Of a stretch of DNA of 64,000 bases, positions 32,121-43,965 are shown piece after piece (position 1 is the first letter of the stretch; every line of letters begins with the position of its first letter). The translations under genes were made by a program, and so were the position numbers. The stretch spans positions 57,257,652 through 57,321,651 of the forward strand of contig JASWHV010000012.1 in the NCBI GenBank assembly GCA_030760725.1, read 5' to 3'. The DNA comes from Neostapfia colusana. Lineage: Eukaryota > Streptophyta > Magnoliopsida > Poales > Poaceae. The notes under the pieces are model-generated. The model worked only from the letters and a program-made list of their open reading frames with translations, searched no databases and was not told the origin of the DNA.

Positions 32121-35100
32121 AAATTGAATCTCGCCCTCGAGATTCGTTAGTAGAAAATAGATGGGGAAATTCTGCCTTGATATCCTCTCACGCTCTCATG
32201 TGGCTTCAGCTTCTGTGTGATGGCTCCATTGCACCTTGCACCATCGAATCACCTTGTTCCGGGTGACCCTTTCCTTTACGTCCAAGATTCGGACAGGGTG
32301 TTCCACATAAGTCAGATCCTCTTGAAGTTCAAGTTATCCCATTGATACTGGTTCCTCTGGTGCTCTCAAGCACTTCTTGAGTTGGGATACATGAAACACG
32401 TCATGTACGTCAGAGAGGTGGGTCGGGAGCTCTAGTCGATAGGCTACTTCTCCTTGCTTGTCCAGAATCTTAAATGGTCCGATGTAGCGAGGTGCTAACT
32501 TGCCTTTGACGTTGAAACGTCGTTGGCCTCGGATAGGCGATACCTTAAGGTATACGAAGTCTGCTACTTCGAAAGTCAACTTCCTTCGCCTATTGTCCGC
32601 ATAGCCTTTCTGTCGTGACTGAGCAGCCTTTAAGTTCTCCAGTATCGTTCTGACTTGCTTTTCAGCCTCTTGTAGCACTTCGGGTCCAAACACCTGGTTC
32701 TCTCCGGTTTCATTCCAGAACAGTGGTGTTCTACACCGCCTACCGTATAACGCTTCGAAAGGTGACATCTTCAAGCTAGCTTGATAACTGTTGTTATAGG
32801 AGAATTCGGCATACGGTAAACTCCTATCCCAACTACGCCCTCGTTTCAAGGCACAAGCTCTCAGCATGTCCTTCAAAATTTGGTTTGTCCTTTCAGTTTG
32901 TCCGTCAGTTTGTGGATGATAGGCGGAGCTAAAATCCAGTTGTGTACCCATGGCTTTCTGCAGCTTTTTCCAGAATCTAGAGGTAAACTGAGAACCTCGA
33001 TCTGAGACTATCCTCTTCGGGACTCCATGAAGGCACACGATCTGTCACATGTACAACTCAGCTAATTGTGCAACGTTGTAACTGGCCTTTACAGGGAGAA
33101 AATGGGCGGTTTTCGTCGATCGGTCCACGATAACCCAGATGGAGTCATAACCCGACTGAGTACGTGGCAAATCCGACGATGAAATCCATACTGATGTCCT
33201 CCCACTTCCATTCGGGTATCTTCAAGGGTTGCAACAATCCAGCGGGTCTTTGATGTTCGGCCTTCACCCGTTGGCATGTGTCGCATAGGGCAACGTATTC
33301 GGCTATATCCCTTTTCATACCATCCCACCAATAACAAGTTTTCAAGTCCTTGTACATTTTGGTGCTTCCGGGATGTATGGAATAGGGTGAATCATGTGCC
33401 TCCTTCAATATCATGTCACGGAGGTGTCTTATGTTAGGCACACAAATCCTTTTTCCTAGCAAAAGCGTACCCTTCTCATCCTCCTTGAAATCCTTCTCTA
33501 TTCCTTTGTCGGATTCTTTCCTTAATCTCCTTGATCCCCTCATCGATTGCTTGGCCCTCTCTTATCTCTTGCTCCAATGAAGAGTGGATCTCCATTATTT
33601 CCATGTTGTTCAAGAATCCGAGGTGTAACTGTTCGAACTCCTTACGTAGTTCGGGTGGTAGCTCCCGAACCGTGAGTTGGTGACATGCTCCTTTTCTGCT
33701 CAATGCATCAGCCACCACATTGGCCTTCCTGGGGTGATAGTTAATTCTAACATCGTAATCCTTGATAAGCTCTAACCATCGACGTTGCCTCAAATTCAAA
33801 TCCGTTTGGGTAAATATGTACTTGAGGCTTTTATGATCCGTATAGATCTCACATCGATGACCAAGGATATAATGTCTCCAAATCTTCAATGCATGCACTA
33901 CTGCTGCTAACTCCAAGTCATGTGTAGGATAATTAAGCTCGTGCTTATTTAATTGCCATGAGGCATAGGCTACCACTTCTCCTTCTTGCATGAGCACACA
34001 TCCGAGCCCCTGTCTGGATGCGTCACAATATATGTCAAAGCTCTTGCTTACGTCTGGCAATACCAGAACTGGTGCTGTGGTTAGCCTTTTCTTCAGTTCC
34101 TCAAAACTTTCTTGGCAGGCTGGTGTCCATTGAAAGACCTTTCCCTTCATTAGCAACTCCGTCATAGGTTTTGCTATCTTAGAGAAGTCTTTAATGAAGC
34201 GTCGATAGTATCCTGCCATCCTAAGAAAACTCTGAATATCCCTCACGCTCTGCGGTTGGTCCCACTTCAGAACATCTCTCACTTTTCCAGGATCAACCGA
34301 TACCCCTTCCTTGGAGATAATGTGGCCTAGGAAAGATATTTCCTTTAGCCAAAATTGATACTTGTTGAGCTTGGCATACAATTGATGCTCACGCAACTTC
34401 TGCAAGGTCAATCTCAGATGTTCTTCATGCTCCTCCTCACTTTTTGAATACACCATAATGTCGTCGATGAAAACCACGACGAACTTGTCCAAGTACTCCA
34501 TGAAAACCTTGTTCATAAGGTACATGAAGTATGCGGGTGCATTTGTCAACCCAAAGGACATGACGGTATATTCATACGAACCATACCGTGTCTGAAAGGT
34601 TGTCTTAGGTATATCGGAGGGCTTAATCTTCAGCTGGAAGTATCCCGACCAAAGATCAATCTTGGAGAACACTCGGGCTCCCTTCATTTGGTCGAATAGG
34701 TCCTCTATACGGGGCAGAGGGTATTTGTTCTTGATTGTTACCTCATTGAGAGACCTATAATCCACGCACATCCTTTGGGTTCCATCTTTCTTGTCTACGA
34801 AGAGCACTGGAGCTCCCCATGGTGACGAGCTTGGACGGATAAAACCCTTCTCCAACTGTTCTTGAATTTGCTTCTTGAGTTCAACTAGCTCGTTGACGGG
34901 CATCCTATAGGGTCTCTTGGCTATGGGTGCAGTTCCGGGTACCAAATCTATGGCAAACTCAATGTCTCGGTCAGGTGGAATACCTGGAAGCTCTTCCGGG
35001 AATACGTCCGAAAATTCCTGAACCACCGGAATGCTGTCCAATGTTGCTCCTTCGACGTGGTTCAAATTTGCCCGTTCGGTTGTTCGCTGGGCTGACTCAA

Positions 35101-35554
35101 ACTCGACACGAATACCATGCTCGTTTGTCAACTGCACGCTCCTTTCAGCACATTGGATTACTCCGTTGTGCTTGCTTAACCAATCCATCCCGAGTATGAT
35201 GTCAATCACTTGGGAGTCCAAGACAATAAGGTTGGCAAGGAAGTCTACCCCCCTTATTTTAAGGCTTACTTTAGGACATACTATATTAGTCCTCATTTCT
35301 CCTCCGGGAGAATTAACTAACATAGCACATTCTAAGTGGGATACGGGTAGATGATGTTTGGCAACATATTTGGATGATATGAAGGAATGCGATGCTCCAG
35401 AATCAAATAAAATGGCGGCTGGGTTGGAGTTGGCAAGGAACATACCAATTGCGACGTCCTCAGCCTGTTGTGCTTCCTCGGCAGTGACATGGTTCACGTG
35501 GCCACAAGCATAGTTCTGTTGTCCATGGCTTCCTTGATTGTTCCCTCCGTTCGG
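32121..35554 (-). pseudogene. Gypsy pol of C with few lesions (protease, RT, RNase H, integrase)
   Basis: Minus strand. The long frame 35,497-33,476 (673 codons) holds the protease (DSG at residues 32-34), RT (KIDL at 279-282, FIDD at 343-346) and RNase H (Asp492, Glu529, Asp554), all with intact active sites. A frameshift near 33,510 leads to the integrase zinc-binding HHCC region and the start of the core (SMDFIVG) in 33,543-33,145. A second frameshift near 33,150 and a TGA at 33,045-33,047 lead to 33,038-32,334, with SDRG and Glu at 35-residue spacing and a conserved C-terminal tail. After a stop near 32,334 a chromodomain-like tail (KVQWSHHTEAEAT) continues. The enzyme half is well preserved, but the integrase cannot be made in one piece. 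Confidence 0.93.
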
Positions 35555-36616
35555 TCATTGGTTCTGCTTGGGCACGTTACCTTGCTGTCCAGGGCCCCTC
35601 CTCGGGCACTGGTTCGCGAAGTGGACTACTTCCCCGCATGCAAAGCATGCCCTGTTGCCTATGGCAGCAGGTACGTTGGGGCAGGGGTTTTGAACAGGGG
35701 CGCCATTGTTAGGTCAGGGCGCAGGAGGCATGGGCACGCGAGGTGCTGGAGCAACGAGTTGTTGCTGTGGTGGCTGACCAGGGCGGTATGCAGGAGTGGT
35801 CGATCCATACTGCGGTGCTGCCGGGGGCATGTACTGAGGTCGTACGTTGCTCCCTTGGGGCTGATATGGCATCTTCCTCTTGCACTCTCGCTCGATCTCT
35901 CGGATCTTGTTTTCAACCACTATGTCCTTGTCAACCAGCTTCTGGAAGCTTACGTAGTCATTGTTGAGGAGCTGAACCTGGATCTCATTGTTCAACCCTC
36001 TCATGAACAGGTACTGCTTCCTCTGGTCTGAGTTGACATCTTCGGGGGCATATCGGGACAGTTGTATGAACTTGCTGAGATACTCATTCACACTTTTCTG
36101 TCCTTGGCGGAGACCTTCGAACTCCTGCCTTTTGAGCATCATTACACCAGCAGGGATGTAGTGAGAGCGGAAACTTTCCTTGAACTCAGTCGAAGTGATT
36201 TTCTCCGGGTCGGCATGAGCATTGCTCAGGGCATCCCACCAGTCAGCGGCGGCTCCCATAAGTTGGTGCGACGCAAAGAGAACCCTCTCTCTGTCATTGC
36301 ACTGAACAATGGCAAGCTTTTTCTCCATGGATTTTAACCTATCATCGACCTCCATGGGATCACTAGCTTGAGCAAAGGTGGGTGGTCGAGTCCTCATGAA
36401 CTCTCCCAACCTTTTATGAGCCGGCGGTGGTGGTGGTGCCGGAACGGCGTTTTGGTTGGCCTGCAACTGACCCAAAGTTTGGATCATGGTTTGCATAAGC
36501 TGGTTTTGCATGGCCATCAACCTTTCCAGATGGTTTTCGCTAGCTCCCGGGTTAGCAGAAACTTCATCATGGTCATCCTCCTGGACGTTCCTTCGGCCGG
36601 CGTTTCCTCTCACCAT
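35555..36616 (-). pseudogene. Gag of gypsy C with two in-frame stops
   Basis: Minus strand. The main frame 36,616-35,714 (300 codons) is a normal gag: an acidic start, ADWWDALSNAH, then TEFKESFRSHYIPAGVMMLK and a Pro/Gln-rich tail. A TGA at 35,714-35,716 interrupts it. The same frame continues through one zinc knuckle (CFACGEVVHFANQC, 35,606-35,647, CX2CX4HX4C) to a second TGA at 35,555-35,557, then into pol without a frameshift. Apart from these two TGA codons gag and pol are one frame, as in many plant gypsy elements. The product would be the particle protein that packages the RNA in the cytoplasm. Confidence 0.92.
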
Positions 36617-36944
36617 CTGTGAGAGAGAACGAAATAGAATAGAAGGTTAGAAGGTTAGGTAGGTCCCTTCAACTATATGCATCAAGGTGAGTTGGACTAT
36701 ATATACCAGCCCATATGAGGATGTGAACAAGTGCCGAAGCATCTCACACCTCTTTCTTCTTACGTGTGGATATGGACAACGTTTGGAGACGTCCCACAAC
36801 TCACACTAAGCACATAATCACAAACAATCATTGCAAGGGCTCATACAACTCCTATTCAAGGATGGTTTCCTATGTCAAGGTGGGTTTAAAGCCAATCTAA
36901 GCGTCCTAGGGTGCTTCCTTTGGTCAGCGTGGCTTAGCTACCAA

Positions 36945-37069
36945 TCTGATACCAATCTGTGACGCCTAATTGAGGGTGTAACCCACTGTTAACTCGTGGC
37001 TCTAATGTCAATCTAAGATTCCTATCTGGGCGTGTAACCTACTGTCAACCCGTGGCTCTGATACCAATC
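36945..37069 (-). repeat. 56-bp tandem repeat containing the primer-binding region of C
   Basis: TCTGATACCAATCTGTGA occurs at 36,945 and again at 37,057, with a decayed copy (TCTAATGTCAATCTAAGA) at 37,001. The spacing is exactly 56 bp each time. Between them GTAACCCACTG and GTAACCTACTG (36,978 and 37,034) repeat with the same period. The copy nearest the LTR is the working primer site. Confidence 0.85.
37054..37066 (-). other. Primer-binding site of gypsy C (initiator Met tRNA)
   Basis: The minus strand reads TGGTATCAGAGCC three bases inside the 5' LTR edge (37,070). This complements the 3' end of initiator methionine tRNA. A partial second site (TGGTATCAGA) lies 112 bp further in. Confidence 0.92.
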
Positions 37070-40000
37070 TGTGATGCCCTCAATTCTGTGGAAAAACCAC
37101 GGAACCGAGAACTAATGCATATGTGTGCCCAGTATGTTCATCACACATACACATTATTTCCACAAACTGAATTCAGAATATATATAACCACGAATAACAG
37201 AGTTTATTACAATGTCTCATGAGTCTTGGACTCATGCTCATAACGGAAGTCTCATTTCTATGCAGCGGAAGTCTTCATTCTTATGCGGAAGCGATTTATC
37301 TAATGCGGAAGAAAATCTAAGCAGAAGTGGCTCCATCTCTACTCCCTCCACAGGCAAAGTTGAGAATAGATCACACGCCTTAATGCCCCACTTGGTCTTC
37401 ATAGTAGGCTTCTCCTGCTGCTGATGATGAAATAATAATGCAAGTTTGAGTACAATGATGTACTCAACAAGTGCGGGAAAACACATGATATGCAGCTCAT
37501 AACAAGGTAGGTATAAAAGGCTTATTTGCAGGAAAGCAAATTTATAAAATCATGATAAAACAACAACCTAACTTTAAATGAATGTAATCCCAACATGAAT
37601 TAAATTACCAACATACCTCCATCCCTTTCCGTGTTCCACCCGAACATTAACCAACCTTTATTCATACTCACGAATACCTCCTCGTATTCGCTACCATCTC
37701 ACGAATACCTTCCCGTATTCGCTACCATGTCATCTCATAAAACAACTTCGCCTCGCACCGAGACAAATCTCATGTCATGACTCAACAGTCATGCAATCAT
37801 CCCATCACCCGGACTCAACAGTCCCAACAACCAAACCATAACTAAACTCAATAACCATAACCAAGAACCTTCCCAATAACCATCCCAACTAATCATCGAA
37901 GTTTAGCCAGGTGCTCGTGTCCGTAAGCTCGGCTATCATGATAGTTTTAATAACTCTGCAGAGTTTGTACCTCTTCACCCACAAGTCTGTGATTTCGTCA
38001 CCCGTCGGCGACTGCAGAACCTCTATTATACCAGTACACAACCGTCGGTGTATGGCCAAGAGATCACAAAATAGCCTTTACAAAGGGGTTACTAGATGTA
38101 TGGACTCACTAAGGTTTCACCGGCAGTCTAGAATCTCCAATTCTCCCACCCACGGGCCCCCCCTTGTGCCATGCAGTTCCCAGGGCAGTCCTCACTCGAC
38201 TTCCATTCCCCGCGCCTTCCACAGTCCATAACACTCTAGCAACTTACCTAATTACTCAGCTAAGCCGCACCCATACTTGGCCTTGTGGTGGCACTGTTAT
38301 CCTGGCATGTGCGTCCTTAGATCTATGGCAAGTACACCACCGTCTCATGCTACCTCATTCACAAACCCAGTCTTGCCTAGATCTCCCTCCGATCCATGTT
38401 CATTAACATCATCAGTTTCTCATTATCATTACGAGTGCAGTTAGCTAGACACATCTATCTCGCTTCCCAATCCCGTAGACTCAGCGAAGCATAAAAGTAA
38501 AAAAAACCATACCCGGCTCATAAACATCCCTGGCGACAAGGTTGGTTTAACCAAAGCTAGTAAACTCCTATAAAAAGGGTTTCCCATCATGTTTGACTCA
38601 GCACACACACCTTTTTGCAAAACAAAACAGTTTACCCAAAACATAGGATCAATATGGTCAACGAGCACTTGCCTTGTTCTTGCGGTTCCGAGGGTTCTTG
38701 GATCTCAAAATCTTGTTGCTGCAGCTCGTCGTAGACAGCTCCCTAAGCTTGTCCTGCTAGGTAGGATCACGTGCATACAAGATTCACAGCAATCAATATC
38801 ATGCAGAAACCTTAAACTAGATGCGATGATGCATATGCATGCTATCCTATGATTAGCTTTTATTAGATGGGTTCGCACGTGTTATTGTATGGCTTTGTTT
38901 GGACAGAGGTGTTCGGATCAAAGGTGGACGTGGCGATGATCTTGTCTTTGGATCAACCTGATCATCAAGTGATCTATCCACGAGAAGGCTTCTGTTTGAA
39001 AGGAATCAAAGAACAGATGCAAAGAGAACACAACAATGTCGTAAGGTGGTATCGGAGCCCTACCTTACGTTCTTCTTGGTTTTCGAGGTCCTCCTCAGAC
39101 CGCTCGGTTCTCCTCCGGCGATCTCCCTTGTTGCGCTTCGGCGATGGTTTATTCGGCGAGTTAGGGCTAGGGCTCTAAGTCGTCGGCTCAGGAGTTGGAA
39201 AAGAAATTTGTGGTTTCGGCCAGAGGTTCTGGTACTATTTATGATTGGGAAGAGAAGAGTCCTAATATGATTGTATCCCGAGTATGAATCCTATTCAGAT
39301 CGTTGTTGTATCCTAACGTCTTATCTTTAGTAACACCGTGGAATTCAGGTCGGTTTTGCGTACCGTTATTCTTACGTGTAAAAACCGCTCCAGAACTCGT
39401 TACCTCCACGGTGATGAGCTCCGGAAGCTCCACGTGTCCTCCGGGGCCTGGTATCTCCTTCTCCGCAGAGACGAGCTCCGGTTGTGCCGCGTGTCAAGCG
39501 AGCAAGACTTCCCTCTTCTTCGGAGGTGAGCTCCGCGTGCGCCACGTATCCTGGCGGTCGGGACCTCCTATCTCGCTCGGAGATGGCTCCGCGCACGCCA
39601 CGTGTTAGTGCCGGTATTTCCTTTTTCCTCAGAGACGTGCCCCGAGGTCGACCCGTGTCCAGCAGCGACAGACCTCCCGGAGATAAGCTCCGGTGGTGGC
39701 ACGTGTTCGATGGAACCGGTCTTCTCGGAGGTGAGCTCCGAGATCGACAAGTGTCCTGCGGAAATGCCTTTGCTTCTTCCGCAGAGGCTAGCTCCAGAAA
39801 CAACACGTGTCCCACAGGGTCGGACCTCCCTTCCTTTGCGGAAACGAGCCCCGAGTCTGCCACGTAGCCAGCTTAGCGGCGGCCTCTCCCTACTTCGCAG
39901 GGATGAGCTCCGAACACGCCACGTGGCCAGCGGCCGCAGAAGTTGTCTTCGGCGCTCTTATGTGAACTGGACTCGGCTCTTACTAGCTATCCTTTTGATA

Positions 40001-40085
40001 ACTTCCTATGTTCCTATTTTTCTTAAAATGTTTTTCTCTCCATAAATCGTGAATATATGTTGACACCCGAGATGAGGGTGTCACA
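37070..40085 (-). mobile_element. 5' LTR of gypsy C (3,016 bp)
   Basis: It starts TGTGATGCCC and ends GGGTGTCACA, followed by TCCTA. It is uninterrupted and serves as reference for the insertion in the 3' LTR. It has the same promoter-side array (39,410-39,942), TATA-like box (39,235-39,243) and paired palindromes (37,933-37,963). A short deletion near 38,311 removes about 14 bases relative to the 3' LTR. Confidence 0.93.
39410..39942 (-). promoter_or_regulatory. CACGTG-box array in the C 5' LTR
   Basis: This is the same ten-unit array as at 31,432-31,963. Here five units keep a perfect CACGTG; two that are intact in the other LTR have decayed (GACCCGTGTCC and GACAAGTGTCC). The array lies upstream of the TATA-like box on the minus strand. 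Confidence 0.82.
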
Positions 40086-40697
40086 TCCTAGCTTATCCTC
40101 ACCCTCCTCCTATCTTGGCAGCCTCTAAGGCAGCACTAAGCCTATGGAGTGCAGTACCAATCTCAAACTTGTGGAGTGTGTGAGTGAGGGAGTGGGGGGC
40201 ATTTATACACGAGTTTAGGTCGGTTCCCGCCTGAATATGTGAACGAATCAGTAACCATCGCATTCAGGGAGCCACAGGGAGTTGACACATGGAAAGAGAC
40301 CATGTTTGAGGGCAAAAAAGGGTCGGCCGAATCTCTAGTTCGGCCGGCCTCCCACTTGTCCATTTCGCCATGTGATTTCTCCTGGAGGCTGGCAGGTACG
40401 GTGGGTCCTGGTTCCCTCCCCGCGTGAATTGCCTTTTGATTCTTTCGAATAAGCCTGAGACTGGGTCTATGAATCCATGTGATGCTACATGGTGGCTCCT
40501 GATTGGTTGGAAACTTGTTTTCAGGATTGGTCCCTGCAATTCTCAGTATTTTTGGGTATAATTCACCTGCATACAAATAGACACTAACACTTGTGAAAAT
40601 GGTTAGTATTTAACCCCTACCACTATGTTGTGGTCTCATTTTATACATTTTATGAGGTGAATTGATGGTCAAATATGATGCTTAAGGACCATCAACA
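40086..40697 (-). mobile_element. 5' LTR of element Y, proximal part with promoter
   Basis: The minus strand starts TGTTGATGGTCCTTAAG at 40,697, homologous to the start of the solo LTR at 859. A TATA box (GTATAAAT on the minus strand, 40,201-40,208) lies about 115 bases before the insertion point of C. The LTR continues at 24,520 beyond C. The base after its outer end is in element F, so Y entered F; the five bases there are GTAGC. Confidence 0.75.
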
Positions 40698-41207
40698 GTA
40701 GCTCAGAGCAAGCAGATGAGCTATGCAGACACACACCGAAGGGAGCTCACCTTTGACAAAGGTGACTTTGTGTATCTCAAGGTATCATCCATCCGAGGCA
40801 CAAGGAGGTTTCAGATCTGGGGAAAGTTGTCCCCATGGTATATTGGACCAGTCAATGTACTCGACAAGGTGGGAGCTGTGGCATACCATCTGAAGCTGCC
40901 AGAGAACATGTCGGGCGTGCACAACGTATTTCATGTATCACAGCTCAAGAAGTACTTGAGGGTACCAAAAAAGTGAGTGTCGTGCTATGCAATGGATCTG
41001 AACCCAATCTGAGATACCATGAGCTACCCGTGAGGATATTAGATGTCATGACCCGGCAGACACAAAGAAGTGCAGTACGATTCCGTCGAGTTCAGTGGGT
41101 TAACCACACCGAGGCAGAAGCCACGTGGGAACGAGAGGAAGACCTTAGCAGGGAGTTTCCTTGACTATTTGAAGGAACGTCAGAATCTCGAGGACGAGAT
41201 TCTGTTT
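40698..41207 (+). pseudogene. C-terminal end of the gypsy F pol (integrase tail)
   Basis: A plus-strand frame, 40,716-40,976, encodes the integrase C-terminal region (RRELTFDKGDFVYLKVSSIR, then VFHVSQLKKYL). A shift leads to a second frame, to about 41,164, with RILDVMTRQT and WVNHTEAEATWEREEDL, the chromodomain-like tail. Upstream, pol is missing: the LTR of Y abuts at 40,697. Both the sequence and the purine tract resemble element C, but on the opposite strand. A truncated remnant. Confidence 0.88.
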
Positions 41208-41221
41208 AAGTGGGGTAGATC
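41208..41221 (+). other. Polypurine tract of gypsy F
   Basis: AAGTGGGGTAGATC directly precedes a likely LTR start at 41,222 and differs from the tract of C by one base. Confidence 0.85.
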
Positions 41222-43130
41222 TATAACAGTCTCAAATTTCAGAGTGAATAAAAACCTGCTTCAAATTTGAATTTGAAATTAAAATATAAATGAAAAGAAA
41301 AAGAAAAACCAACCCCCCTCTCTCTTTCACGTCCCAAACCTCTTCAGCTCGGCCCGCTCTCATTTTTTTCCTGTGCGGCCCATTTCCCCCTTCCTTTTAT
41401 GCGGCCGGCCCTTCCTCTCCCTCTCTCTCTCACGGCTTGCAATCAGCCTGGCACTGTGCCGCCTTCTCCTACCTCGCGTGCGCGCCCAGGCCAACGGCCG
41501 AATCTCTGAAATCCAGTGATGCGACCCTCCTCGTCTCACCACCTGCGCCACCCAAGGCCCAACTGCTCATTTCTTTCACCCGTCGCCCAACTTAACGCCA
41601 CGCCCATGCCCAGGCGCCACCCTCCCCGCTAATCCACGCACCAAAAATATACCCAGCAAACAGCCTCTCCGACGAACCGCCTTCCCCGCCTATGAAAGGG
41701 CCCTCTCCCCTACCTAGCTCGATCGCCCTGCCACAGCAATACTCCCACTTCTATTGCGAGCGCTGAGGCTCAAGCTGAGCGTTCCAATTCCGGAGCTTCC
41801 GCTTTCATCCCCAAATCCGGCCGTCGTCGTTGTCCCACTTTGGTGAGTTCCAATTCTCCAATTCATCCCTCCTAGAGCATCTTGGAAAGCCTAGCAAGTC
41901 TGCCCCCTTGCGTTAGTTTGGATCCGATAGCGATGTAACGAGCTCCCCTCGGCAAGCCGTAAGTGCGCCACCACTCTCGTTGGCGCCGGCTGCTGTGGAA
42001 CACGCCACAGCTTGGCCAAGGCACCCAAACGCACCCACACTTGCAATAATACGTAACCGAGGCCCTAGCCCGAAGAAAAAAAAAGCACACGCCCATAGGG
42101 AAGCGGGTCGTTGGTGAGGGCCGCCGCCATGGCTTGTCGCCAGCCACCATAGAGACGGATCAGGCCCGGCCAAGTCCCATACTAAGGAAAACCCCGCTCG
42201 CGCGTGTTTCCCCATTTCACCGTCGTCGGGCTCCATTCCGACGACTCTTAGCTCACACTCCGGCGACCTACCCAACCGAGGACCATCACCCATGGACTCC
42301 CCATCACCCGTAGAACGGCGGCACATGGTCGAAATGTAACCGAAAAGAAAAGGTGTGACTCCAGCTAGCCACGGGCCGCCCTCGACATGCCTGCATCTAC
42401 CCCGCCCGTCCCGCACACATGAAAGCCAAGTGGCAGGCCATACGGGCGTGGCGGCTGAGTCAGCGCCATGCGTGCACCAGCCCACCCGCGTGCCCACCCG
42501 GGCTGCCGTGGCATCGGTCCTGGTGGACAAGAAAACCAGCGGCTGTGGGCTGGGTCAAAGGTCCATGGAACAGTGCTCTGAGGCTCGCTGCCACCCTGGG
42601 CCCACATGTCAGCCTCTGTTTGCACAAAAAAATGCTATAGCCACCCACAAGTGTATACAGAAGTCCATAGAATACATTTCCAGGTGCAGAAAAATTCCAG
42701 GAAATCCCTAATGATAGAACTGGACTATTAGAATGTAGTGGCATGAAAAAACATCCTAGATAAATTCTAGAAAATTTACTAATTGCTGATTAATTTCCCT
42801 AACTCACTTAATTAACTGAGAAAATTGAGAAAAGTTAGTGGATGACATCTAAAGTGACAACATCACCTCAATAGTTATAATGAAAACCTTTAAAATTACC
42901 AAAATGTATTATAATATTACTAAATCTACTGGACACATTTTCTAAATGAACTAGTCAAAATAACTAAGTTAACTACAATTATTACCTTTTTATACTAATA
43001 ATATTAGTAAATAAATTGCTGCAGTTAAGAAATCAATTAATCATACTACTAAATCTACCTCTACTAATAAATAAAATTATTTAACAATATAGTATTATTA
43101 CCATACATAAAATTATAAACATATAATACT
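41222..43130 (+). mobile_element. 3' LTR of gypsy F, right edge uncertain
   Basis: It begins TATAACAGTCTCAAATTTC where TGTAACAG is expected, so the first dinucleotide has probably mutated. GC-rich sequence with a possible promoter at about 41,690 (CCTATGAAAGGGCCC) and leader follows, then AT-rich sequence. No CA end with a matching flank was found, so 43,130 is only the point where the composition changes. Reading frames here on both strands are incidental to GC-rich LTR sequence. Confidence 0.55.
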
Positions 43131-43821
43131 AGAACTTATTTAGAAAAATACCTCTTTTTTCTTCTTCTCTTTTCTCCTCTCCCTCTCTCTTCTTTTCCTC
43201 TCCTCTTCCCCTCTTCCTCTCTTCTGTCAGCCAGCCGAGCTCCTCCCGCCACCAGCAGGACTTTTGTAGCGGCGCTACAGCAGAGCCGACCGTTGTGCGT
43301 TCCGGCCGTTGGGCGACAGGGCCCATATAGGGATCGGGGGCAATCACCCAACCGACGGGCGACAGGGTCCATAGGCCCAACTTCTGCGCGCCTTTTCTGC
43401 CACGTGTAAAAGTTTCTGCCACTTCATTGGCCACGTCAACAATTTCTACCTTGTCATTGCCATTTTCCACGTAAACTGCCACATCATCATTTTCTTCCAC
43501 GTCAAGTGCCACTTCTATTTATCGATCCTATCGCCCATTCACGTCATTGACATGTGGACCTGTCACCATGCAAATTGTCACGTTAACGAGCCATAGGTTC
43601 CACGTCAATGCCATGTGGAACTATCATCCTTTTAACGGGCGACAGAGTGGTTATTTTTGTATTTCTTTAAACGCCCGGTTTATTTATATTAAATTAATAA
43701 AATAATCATATATTAATTAAAAAATTTCAAAAGGACCATGGGTTGAAAAATCTTCTGTGCCTTCCCATGTGCCCACTTGGCCCACTATTTGAAAGCTTCG
43801 TCGAAGCTATGCGGAAGCCTA
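43131..43821. other. Unassigned segment with CT tract, GGGCGACAG repeats and ACGT motifs
   Basis: A CT-rich tract (43,158-43,225) is followed by three copies of GGGCGACAG (about 43,313, 43,357, 43,637). Between about 43,398 and 43,620 lies a dense run of CCACGT/TGCCAC words (CCACGTGTAA, CCACGTCAAC, CCACGTAAAC, CCACGTCAAG, TCACGTCATT, CCACGTCAAT). There is no gene. It may be the promoter side of a decayed LTR, but no boundaries were found. Confidence 0.4.
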
Positions 43822-43965
43822 GGTGGCACTAGCTCCCGTGCTTCAAACTTGTAAGTTGGCGAGGAATTTCCTTGCTGCAGGATTTGATTTGGACAACACA
43901 TAGGCGCAACAACCCTACCTGCACTTCATGTCATATGTGCACTTGACGAATATCTCACTACTACA
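43822..43965 (+). repeat. Left flank of the second CACTA copy
   Basis: Copy of 648-781, starting GGTGGCACTAGCTCCCGTGC and ending GACGAATATCT. It has scattered substitutions and a few small indels. No function is visible. Confidence 0.75.

Larger units (their letters stand above)
24521..40085 (-). mobile_element. Ty3/gypsy retrotransposon C, nearly complete
   Basis: The bounds are TGTGACGCCC at 24,521 and GGGTGTCACA at 40,085, with the perfect duplication TCCTA (24,516-24,520 and 40,086-40,090). On the minus strand the order is 5' LTR (40,085-37,070), primer site, tandem repeat, gag, protease, RT, RNase H, integrase, purine tract, 3' LTR (32,106-24,521). Domain order gives Ty3/gypsy. The LTRs are very alike (about four differences in the first 100 bases), so C is younger than A. 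It is inactivated by a few stops and frameshifts, and its 3' LTR holds a solo LTR. Confidence 0.94.

Noticed and set aside
41913..42711. A 205-codon minus-strand frame and overlapping plus-strand frames
   Set aside because: They fall in the GC-rich part of the F LTR; composition explains the open frames and no protein family is recognisable.
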